Assembly (NCBI GenBank): GCA_002399025.1
Contig: DHCV01000023.1
Location: forward strand, 1 to 50,897
DNA from: Bacteroidales bacterium UBA4893
Lineage (GTDB): Bacteria > Bacteroidota > Bacteroidia > Bacteroidales > P3
Length of the DNA: 50,897 bases
Direction: 5' to 3'
Numbering within the stretch: the first letter of the stretch is position 1; each line of letters opens with the position of its first letter. Under the pieces are notes generated by a model that was not told the DNA's origin, ran no database searches, and saw only the letters and a program-made list of their open reading frames with translations. The translations under genes and the position numbers were made by a program. Below, piece after piece: positions 44,127 through 50,897 of the stretch.

Positions 44127-45515
44127 CTATTCCACAATAAATTTCTTTCTAATATTTCCCTTATCAATTTTAATATCTGCAATATAGTTTCCTTTTGAAA
44201 ACTTTGAAACATTTATTTCGATATTTTTCCCTTTATATCTATTTGAATATACTTTTTGAGAAAGAGAATTGTAAATAGTTATTTCTTTTACTTCATCGGA
44301 AGAAAGAATATTAATAAAGTCTTTTGTTGGGTTTGGATAAAGTATTAATGCAACCTTATTATGTTCAACACTTGCTAAACTCAATCTTCCATTTGGATAG
44401 AATTTCAAAAGATAAGCATTGGAAGGGCTAGTAGATTGAGAATTAATTACTGTATTAATGTTCATTACAACTCCCCCATCATTAGTTCTATGAATACCAT
44501 GAATAAGTTTCCATGCATTTGGTTCATAATCATTAAAAACATATTCGTAATTAATAAAACCTAAATGATTGAAATTACTAATTACTATTCCCGAATGAAT
44601 TTGATCATAGGTAGAAGTACGATAACATAATATTATAGAATCTGGATCTTTTCCTTCAATATTCCAATCCAAAACATGTGGTGGTAATACTTCAGAAGCA
44701 TGAGTATTGAGTTCAAAATAGTTTGTTGTTTTTGCAAAAGTATTATATATGACCTTACTACCAATAAATGTTCCTACCAAAATACTATCATTTATTCCTT
44801 TAAAATTTGTAAAATTATAATCACCTGTCATAGAATCAACAATCAATAATGAGTGAATATCTATATAATACATGGTAAAACCTTCTTCGGTAGGTGGTCT
44901 AGAAGTAAGTATAATTTTATCTTCTTGCTGAGCAAGATTAAATACAAATGTGTTCTTATTGTAAGTATTACTTCTCACAACATTTCCCATACTATCAATC
45001 AATGATAATCTTAAACCAATGCTTGTATCCATAGATGCTACTGCAAATAAGCCTTCATGATTATCTAACATAAGATTATAATAATGCAGGGACAAAATAG
45101 AATTTGTATCAACATCATAGTAAGATAATTGATTTCTTAGAATATCATAAGAAACAATGTCAATAGAATCTACAACAGGAGTAAAATATCCCCAAATAGT
45201 ATCCCCTTCAAAATATTGAAATTCCTCATGATAGGAATAAAGAATAGAATATAGTTTATTATTGTACTTATACTCAAAATCTATATTAATATTAATTGTA
45301 TCAAGGATATTTAAATTATCATCATAATTAATATAGAATTCTCCAAATCGAGACCAATAGTAATCATTATCAAAGTTTTTAACCTTATGGCAATATCTAC
45401 TACTTGGATTTAATCCAATAATTTTAGCACTATCTCCTTCATAAAGAGTATTTACTTGTGCATTAGATACAACAAAAAACAATAAAGAGATAAATATTGA
45501 AAAAAATGCTTTCAT
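44127..45515 (-). CDS. Secreted T9SS cargo protein, type A sorting domain
   Basis: This 462-aa protein has a signal peptide (1-19, ending SNAQ). The long beta-rich body (about 20-375) has no recognised domain, but short repeats such as NNKLYSILYSY and GGVVMNINTV suggest a propeller-like fold. The C-terminal sorting domain is LILYPNPTKDFINILSSD ... EITIYNSLSQKVY ... KKFIVE. It should be exported by the T9SS and anchored at the surface. It lies 3 bases after the lipoprotein gene and probably works with it. The body resembles those of the cargo genes at 46638 and 48156 in layout, but the tail is divergent. Confidence 0.8.
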   Translation of the reverse strand: MKAFFSIFISLLFFVVSNAQVNTLYEGDSAKIIGLNPSSRYCHKVKNFDNDYYWSRFGEFYINYDDNLNILDTININIDFEYKYNNKLYSILYSYHEEFQYFEGDTIWGYFTPVVDSIDIVSYDILRNQLSYYDVDTNSILSLHYYNLMLDNHEGLFAVASMDTSIGLRLSLIDSMGNVVRSNTYNKNTFVFNLAQQEDKIILTSRPPTEEGFTMYYIDIHSLLIVDSMTGDYNFTNFKGINDSILVGTFIGSKVIYNTFAKTTNYFELNTHASEVLPPHVLDWNIEGKDPDSIILCYRTSTYDQIHSGIVISNFNHLGFINYEYVFNDYEPNAWKLIHGIHRTNDGGVVMNINTVINSQSTSPSNAYLLKFYPNGRLSLASVEHNKVALILYPNPTKDFINILSSDEVKEITIYNSLSQKVYSNRYKGKNIEINVSKFSKGNYIADIKIDKGNIRKKFIVE

Positions 45516-45518
45516 TTT

Positions 45519-46610
45519 CTAGAAGTCAAAAATATCTCTATTTGCAACAGTCACATTTATAAGTGTATCTCTTAAACTTACAGAAGCAACATTACAGGTT
45601 GTTAATTCTTTTATATAACAAAGTTTCATATATCGTTTATTATTATCCCATCTTACTTCCATTACAGGTAAATCATCAATCAAGGTTCTTGGTAATACAC
45701 TTGGGTAGTTTGCATTAAGAGTAGCAAAATAATTATTAGCATGAATAATACATGTGTTTACTAAAGATTTCAAACTCAATCCTGTTATAACAGACATAGG
45801 AGTTCCGTCATTAATCCATGGTGTAAAAGCAAAATAACCTTGCAAACCATATAAAGCTTGGACACTTTGTGACTGAATATTAAAAGCTATAAATCTATTA
45901 ACTGTTTTCTTTGAATAATATCTCACTACTTCGTCAATACTACCAGTAACATAATTGTTCCAATCATCAGTATCATTAATTGGACCTGTATAAAGATCGT
46001 TCAGGGTTCTTACAACCTGATATCTCCATGGTATTTGAGCTAAAATAACTGTATATTTTGGAATCTCTAAAGCGATAGTAATTTCAGTTGATGTAATACT
46101 GTCTACATAAATATTTGAATATTGAAGAAACTTATTTCCCATTATAGACATAACATTATTTATAAATGTTATATATCTATCTCTTAACAATTCAGCTGGT
46201 ATTTTACCCTCACTGTTTAATTCAATACTAGTTGTAAATTTTTGTGCTTCATAATCTTCATTTTCAAAATCAACTTGATTTTCAACAATAGCTACATTAA
46301 AAAAAGTTTCCATTGCAAAAATAGCTTTGTTTATATCATAAGTTTCTCCAGGAGATGCTCCATTATTTATCACATTACTAAAACGTGACATAATTGAGAT
46401 CATGTCATTTTCAGAAAAATTATTTTGCTCGTATTCATAGATTCCTTTATGAATATATTCATTTGTATATTCATTATTAAATTCAAGATTTTTATAATTA
46501 ATAACATTATTTTCATTAATAACATTATTTCCTTGATAATCTTCTTCATTTGTACATGAAATAGCAAATATAGCTAATAACAGAATCGCTAATAATTTAT
46601 TTCTTTTCAT
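45519..46610 (-). CDS. Lipoprotein of unknown function, paralogue B
   Basis: This 363-aa lipoprotein has the lipobox FAISC (Cys at 19), followed by TNEEDYQ and a long Asn-rich linker (to about residue 60). The body has no recognised domain. It shares with the lipoprotein at 49639 the start CTNEE and the segment AIFAMETFFNVAIVENQVDFE (there ALLAMEMYFNYAIVDKNKDYD), then MGNKFLQYSNIYV (there MSNKFLKFSNLFV). The two are diverged paralogues. Each is followed directly by a T9SS cargo gene. The function is unknown, perhaps a cognate partner of the cargo. Confidence 0.75.
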   Translation of the reverse strand: MKRNKLLAILLLAIFAISCTNEEDYQGNNVINENNVINYKNLEFNNEYTNEYIHKGIYEYEQNNFSENDMISIMSRFSNVINNGASPGETYDINKAIFAMETFFNVAIVENQVDFENEDYEAQKFTTSIELNSEGKIPAELLRDRYITFINNVMSIMGNKFLQYSNIYVDSITSTEITIALEIPKYTVILAQIPWRYQVVRTLNDLYTGPINDTDDWNNYVTGSIDEVVRYYSKKTVNRFIAFNIQSQSVQALYGLQGYFAFTPWINDGTPMSVITGLSLKSLVNTCIIHANNYFATLNANYPSVLPRTLIDDLPVMEVRWDNNKRYMKLCYIKELTTCNVASVSLRDTLINVTVANRDIFDF

Positions 46611-46928
46611 AATATATTTGTATTAATTATTAAGCTTTTACTTCCCAACAATAACTTTTCCACTAATAGTTTTGCCATTAAGAGATACATTATATGTATA
46701 AGCTCCTGCATTAAGATTAGAAACATCAACCCTATTGCCTTGCTTAGCACTTAACTTAGCTTTCTTAACCAACTTGCCTTGCATATCAAATAGTTCTATC
46801 TCTCCTTTTTCAAAATTTGTTGCTTCAATATCAACATAAACAAAATCCTTTGCAGGGTTAGGATAAACTTTTATCGTTTCCTTTTCTCCTGTTTCAATAT
46901 TGGTTAAGCCTATTAATCCTTTTGGGTG
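46593..46928. repeat. Duplicated block, copy 1 (cargo C-terminus, spacer and next start)
   Basis: The segment from about 46593 to 46928 is nearly identical to about 48111-48446 (offset 1518). It covers the first codons of the downstream gene (MKRNKL), the 27-base spacer and about 90 C-terminal codons of the upstream cargo. The match ends before the rest of the bodies, which are diverged. Confidence 0.85.
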
Positions 46929-48128
46929 ATACTTAATTAACCAAATATCATCTCCTGAATTTACATATGCAGCTATTATTAACCCTCCATCTTTTGTCGC
47001 TTTTATCCCTTTTATATCTTTAAATCCTGTTGTGTCATATTTTATACTTAAAGTACAATTTGTATCTCCATTTAAGTTAAAATTACAAATCTCTATTGTT
47101 GAATATGAAGAATTCCAACTATTCATTTGGTAACATATATAAACAGAATCAGGGTTCACACAGTCTATTAATCTATTTCTTCTTGGATTATGAAAGTCAA
47201 ATGATATGTCTGATATGTCAGGATTTGGTGATACTAAATTAACTCCTGTTAGTCGTTTTGTTTTTGTATTTATTAGATTTACACATTTTACACTATCACC
47301 AGGCTCATATATTGCAAATTGATAAGTAAAAGCCAACATAGTGTCATTTATATTTGTCATACTTGCTGGTTTATATCCCATTATACTATCCTCTATTTCT
47401 AAGGTCTCTTTATTCAAATAATACAGGTAGTTATATTCATTCATAGTATAAACTGAATGAGAACCATTTATTGCAAACATTATATTGTCTTTCATCTCAC
47501 AAATATCAAGCTCATTATTTTCTTTATAAAATATCTTAGATGATAAAACATTTCCCAATGTATCTATTCTAATTAATTTTGCTGCTCTTGCATAATTAAT
47601 ATAATCATGTATTTGAGCTGAAAGCATTATTATAATACTCCTATCTTCAAGCATTAATGTACTTAATGAGCTTGCATTCCAATTAATGGTATCTTCAGAC
47701 GCTTTCATTATAGTATCTGTAGAAATCAAAACTCCATTACTATGCAATCTAACGATACATAAATTATCTATATACCCAAAAGTATAATCACCTATAAGAG
47801 TTCCTCCTATCTTATACAATTTGTTATCTACTCTATATTTAATACTATAAACAGAATCTAATTCATTATCTTCCCTTATTACATTTATATCATCATCTAA
47901 TAATATATATTGGGCACTATAACCATAAGAAGTACTTGATGTAAGATTTATATATAATCCATTATCATCATAATTTTCAACCACATCAAGTGATTTACTT
48001 ATTCCGTTTTCAATTACTCTATTTATCTTAAATTTATCTTCTGAATGTATTTGTTCAAATACTTGTGCATGTAAATTAAAGCTAATAAGAATAATTAGCA
48101 GAATAATTGGTAATTTATTTCTTTTCAT
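46638..48128 (-). CDS. Secreted T9SS cargo protein, type A sorting domain
   Basis: This 496-aa protein has a signal peptide (about 1-22, ending LHAQ). A beta-rich body (about 25-410) shows short motifs such as YSIKYRVDNKLYKIGG and GIKATKDGGLIIAAYV, as in the neighbouring cargo genes. The sorting domain begins IKVYPNPAKDFVYVDIEATN and ends VSLNGKTISGKVIVGK. That domain is almost identical to the one at 48156. The shared six starting residues MKRNKL with the lipoprotein downstream come from the duplicated block. It is part of the minus-strand run. Confidence 0.8.
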   Translation of the reverse strand: MKRNKLPIILLIILISFNLHAQVFEQIHSEDKFKINRVIENGISKSLDVVENYDDNGLYINLTSSTSYGYSAQYILLDDDINVIREDNELDSVYSIKYRVDNKLYKIGGTLIGDYTFGYIDNLCIVRLHSNGVLISTDTIMKASEDTINWNASSLSTLMLEDRSIIIMLSAQIHDYINYARAAKLIRIDTLGNVLSSKIFYKENNELDICEMKDNIMFAINGSHSVYTMNEYNYLYYLNKETLEIEDSIMGYKPASMTNINDTMLAFTYQFAIYEPGDSVKCVNLINTKTKRLTGVNLVSPNPDISDISFDFHNPRRNRLIDCVNPDSVYICYQMNSWNSSYSTIEICNFNLNGDTNCTLSIKYDTTGFKDIKGIKATKDGGLIIAAYVNSGDDIWLIKYHPKGLIGLTNIETGEKETIKVYPNPAKDFVYVDIEATNFEKGEIELFDMQGKLVKKAKLSAKQGNRVDVSNLNAGAYTYNVSLNGKTISGKVIVGK

Positions 48129-48446
48129 AATATATTTGTATTAATTATTAAGCTTTTACTTTCCAACAATAACTTTTCCACTAATAGTTTTGCCATTAAG
48201 AGATACATTATAAGTATAAGCACCTGCATTAAGATTAGAAACATCAACTCTGTTTCCCTGCTTTGCATTTAACTTAGCTTTCTTAACCAACTTGCCTTGC
48301 ATATCAAATAACTCTATCTCTCCCTTTTCAAAGTTCGTTGCTTCAATATCTACACAAACAAAATCCTTTGCTGGATTAGGATAAACTTTTATTACTTCCT
48401 TTTCTCCTGTATCAACATTGGTCAAACCTATTATTCCTTTCGGGTG
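48111..48446. repeat. Duplicated block, copy 2
   Basis: This is the partner of 46593-46928 with only scattered substitutions. It holds the end of the cargo gene at 48156, the spacer and the start of the cargo gene at 46638. Such long identity in non-coding and coding sequence alike suggests recent duplication or gene conversion. Confidence 0.85.
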
Positions 48447-49628
48447 AAATTTCATAACCCAACAATTATTATCCACAAGTTGAATAGTTATTAAAACTCC
48501 TCCATCATTAGTTGCTTTTACCCCACTTATTACTTTAGGAACCAATGAATCGTATCTAAACTTATAGTCAAAATTCAAAATTCCATTAATTCCAAAATTT
48601 ATAATTTGTATAAATCCACTATAATCTCCTTGTAATCCTTCATCATTTCTAATACAACAAACATAATAAATTGAATCTTCTACATTAAAATCTATCATAT
48701 TTTGAAAATTCTGAACAGGGTTATAATTAGTTGACAAGCCTTCATGTTCAATTTTTATTTTTGAATCAGTCGCATAATCATTACAATTAACTATATATAC
48801 AAAATATCTCTCTGGTTCTGTTGATAATTTAGATGGAGTTTCAGAAACTGCAATAAGCATTGAGTCATTAATCTTTTTGCTATATTTAATATAAAATAAT
48901 GAATCAAATGATGCAGAATCTTTTATTTCCAATGTAATTTTATCAATATAATAAGCTTTTGGTAATATTCCTGTATTATCATTCCTAACATTTATTATTG
49001 TAAAATTGGAATCAGTTTCATGTATATGTTGATATTGATTTGCTATTTGATCTAAAGATTTTGATATTTTTAATTGCCCTAATGTATCAATAATAAAAAG
49101 TTTAGCTCCAAATTTATGATTAACTTTATCCTTATCTTGCATAAAAATAGCTACATTTTTATTCTTAGTTAAAAAACAAGTGTGAATAAAATAAAATTTA
49201 TTTGTATCTTCTTTTATTGAATATATTAATCTATTAAAAACATTATTTCCAATAAGATCATTTGAATAAAAACATGTTGAGTCATGAGTAAAAAATGAAG
49301 ATTGATAGTTTCTAATACCATATAGTTTATCATTCATCTTAAAATAAAAAAACTTCTTACTTCCCTCAATTATATCTATATTTATTACATTAATTATATT
49401 TAAATCACTATCAATACTATAAATATTTACAGCCGTATCTGTTGTTAATGAGAAACACAAATTATTTATATTATCATAATCTTCAAAAATAAAAGGATGA
49501 ATAAAAATATTATTTTGATATGATTGCAGAATAACCTTATTATCATATATTCTTGTATCTGTTTGTGCATTTAAATTCAAAAATATATTTAAAAAAATGA
49601 AGAAAAATAATAGTTTAAGTTTTTTCAT
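48156..49628 (-). CDS. Secreted T9SS cargo protein, type A sorting domain
   Basis: This protein of about 490 aa starts at the ATG ending at 49628, where the signal peptide MKKLKLLFFFIFLNIFLNLN (ending AQ) begins. An upstream methionine at 49661 would run into the preceding gene. The beta-rich body (about 25-405) contains FKMNDKLYGIRNYQSSFF, VKATNDGGVLITIQL and the end KFHPKGIIGLTN, as in its neighbours. The sorting domain (IKVYPNPAKDFVCVDIEATN to GKTISGKVIVGK) is nearly identical to that at 46638. It follows the lipoprotein at 49639 by 10 bases. Confidence 0.8.
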   Translation of the reverse strand: MKKLKLLFFFIFLNIFLNLNAQTDTRIYDNKVILQSYQNNIFIHPFIFEDYDNINNLCFSLTTDTAVNIYSIDSDLNIINVINIDIIEGSKKFFYFKMNDKLYGIRNYQSSFFTHDSTCFYSNDLIGNNVFNRLIYSIKEDTNKFYFIHTCFLTKNKNVAIFMQDKDKVNHKFGAKLFIIDTLGQLKISKSLDQIANQYQHIHETDSNFTIINVRNDNTGILPKAYYIDKITLEIKDSASFDSLFYIKYSKKINDSMLIAVSETPSKLSTEPERYFVYIVNCNDYATDSKIKIEHEGLSTNYNPVQNFQNMIDFNVEDSIYYVCCIRNDEGLQGDYSGFIQIINFGINGILNFDYKFRYDSLVPKVISGVKATNDGGVLITIQLVDNNCWVMKFHPKGIIGLTNVDTGEKEVIKVYPNPAKDFVCVDIEATNFEKGEIELFDMQGKLVKKAKLNAKQGNRVDVSNLNAGAYTYNVSLNGKTISGKVIVGK

Positions 49629-49638
49629 TATCTTAAAA

Positions 49639-50769
49639 TTAACCAACAAACAATATATCATCTATATTTACATTAAGTTCAATCCATGGAATTAAATAAC
49701 CTGTTTTATATTTATTAATTGTTAAACAACCACCAATGATAGTATAATTCATATCCCAATAATAAGGGAAATTTAAATCTATAGAAATATCTAACAAATA
49801 CTTTCCCCCTTGTATATTTTGACGTAACTCATCAGCCTCTGCAAGAGTCGTAGGTATCAAATAATTCATTATTTCCTGATTATTGAAAATATGATTACAA
49901 TTGAAGTAAGTTGTGTTTCTTGACAAGAAACTCGTATTTGTTATAAAGTAGTAATTAGATAAATCCCATCTATCATAATCAATAATATTATCTTCAGTAA
50001 TACCATAAACAAAATATTCAAGAGGTTTTAAACAATAACTCTCTAATATTTCTTGAGGATTATTCCAAAAATATGGAAAATTATCCATTGGTGCTAGTGG
50101 TGGATAATTTGCAAAATATATTGACCAATCAATTTCTTCATCTACAGGTACATTTGGAATTTCTCCTACTTCTCTTACTACTGGACATGAAGGAATACTA
50201 ATTGCTGCTGCGTCATGAGAATATAAACCATCTAAATAAGGAGGAATTATTATTTTGAATGTAATTGTATTATCGGTCTTAGATGAAACAAATAAATTTG
50301 AAAACTTCAAAAACTTATTTGACATTTCATTTTTTATTCCTATTAAAAATTGCCTATAATTAGTTTTTAATTCTTCTCCTGATATTGTATTATCATCGAC
50401 ATTTACTGTAAATTCAAATGATTGTTCTTGATATGATGTTTTAACATCATAATCTTTATTCTTATCAACAATAGCATAATTAAAGTACATCTCCATTGCT
50501 AACAAAGCTTGTTTTATTTCCATATTTGGCATTGACATTTGATTATTCATAGCTTTATTAAAATCAGATAGTAAATTTTGAGCCTGTATGCTTGAAATAT
50601 TTATTTGTTCATATTCAGGATATGGACTTATCTGTGAAAAATCTGATATATCTAAATTTTTATTATTCACCTTAATATTTTTAGAATCTGTGAATTCTTC
50701 TTCATTTGTACATGCTACTGCAAATATAGCAATTAAAGCTATGAATATAATTTTTTTGATGTTTTTCAT
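49639..50769 (-). CDS. Lipoprotein of unknown function, paralogue A
   Basis: This 376-aa lipoprotein has the lipobox FAVAC (Cys at 20), followed by TNEEEF as in the paralogue at 45519. Shared segments are AMEMYFNYAIVDK, FEFTVNVDDNTISGEELKTNY and SNKFLKFSNLFVSS; the C-terminal half is diverged. No domain is recognised. It heads the minus-strand cargo/lipoprotein block. The 128 bases before it to the window's end show no clear promoter. Confidence 0.75.
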   Translation of the reverse strand: MKNIKKIIFIALIAIFAVACTNEEEFTDSKNIKVNNKNLDISDFSQISPYPEYEQINISSIQAQNLLSDFNKAMNNQMSMPNMEIKQALLAMEMYFNYAIVDKNKDYDVKTSYQEQSFEFTVNVDDNTISGEELKTNYRQFLIGIKNEMSNKFLKFSNLFVSSKTDNTITFKIIIPPYLDGLYSHDAAAISIPSCPVVREVGEIPNVPVDEEIDWSIYFANYPPLAPMDNFPYFWNNPQEILESYCLKPLEYFVYGITEDNIIDYDRWDLSNYYFITNTSFLSRNTTYFNCNHIFNNQEIMNYLIPTTLAEADELRQNIQGGKYLLDISIDLNFPYYWDMNYTIIGGCLTINKYKTGYLIPWIELNVNIDDILFVG

Positions 50770-50897
50770 CTCTATAAATTTTTAATTAATAAATACTCTT
50801 AGGGGATTTATAACTAAAGATATTCTTTGAAAAGGTTAAGTTAATTGTAGAAAGTGAATATCTTTATTTCTGTATTATAAATTGAGCTTCTCTTTTG

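Noticed and set aside
1..50897. tRNA, rRNA or other structured RNA genes
   Set aside because: I saw no cloverleaf, rRNA signature or known riboswitch core in any spacer; a covariance-model scan would be needed to exclude small RNAs.

Overview
The window looks like chromosomal DNA of an AT-rich member of the Bacteroidota, most likely the Bacteroidales. Four things support this. Promoters follow the Bacteroidetes pattern (TTTG, about 19-20 bases, then TAnnTTTG) and Shine-Dalgarno sites are mostly absent. Several proteins end in type IX secretion (T9SS) type A sorting domains. T9SS parts are encoded here (PorQ and a PorE-like protein). Family members typical of the phylum are present: an HU-related histone-like protein, a long-tailed bS16, NamZ/DUF1343, DUF4369 and a MutB-type mutase. 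I see no rRNA, tRNA, phage, insertion sequence or CRISPR array.

Layout. Positions 1-272 hold the tail of an acyl-CoA synthetase. Positions 504-6279 (minus) form a tight five-gene run: ffh, folD, queE, a PorE-like OmpA protein, phoH. A 560-base spacer with a phased repeat element leads to a plus-strand HU-like gene. Then, on the minus strand, come NamZ, an M16 protease, an HTH regulator with DUF2975, rimM and rpsP, an Ig-like lipoprotein, rlmB, lolD, a patatin-porin and a methionine gamma-lyase-like enzyme. mutB (plus) follows another repeat-filled 600-base spacer. After a second copy of the phased element come two paralogous outer-membrane barrels, porQ, a membrane protein, an M28 protease, a calcium-motif secreted protein and parE. 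A large fibronectin-III T9SS cargo gene and two small secreted hypotheticals (plus) converge on a sensory-type [FeFe]-hydrogenase homologue. The right part has an AlkD-like protein, an EEP nuclease, gcvT, lpxH, a DUF4369 lipoprotein and aroC. It ends in a five-gene block of T9SS cargo and lipoproteins (44127-50769) built by duplication.

How the genes fit together. Much of the window serves the cell envelope: SRP targeting (ffh), lipoprotein export (lolD), lipid A synthesis (lpxH), murein recycling (namZ), secretion and surface attachment (porQ, PorE-like) and the cargo itself. The rest is housekeeping: ribosome maturation, folate and C1 metabolism, queuosine, chorismate and propionate metabolism.

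The most unusual signal is non-coding. Two intergenic elements (6439-6692 and 23594-23803) share the same spacing of units (17-21-22-21-19-22-22-22 bases) around four near-palindromic cores (acgaaatgNcatttcgt). At least five further spacer arrays, with unrelated unit sequences, also have a 21-22-base period, which is two DNA helical turns. This looks like a genome-wide phased intergenic repeat system.
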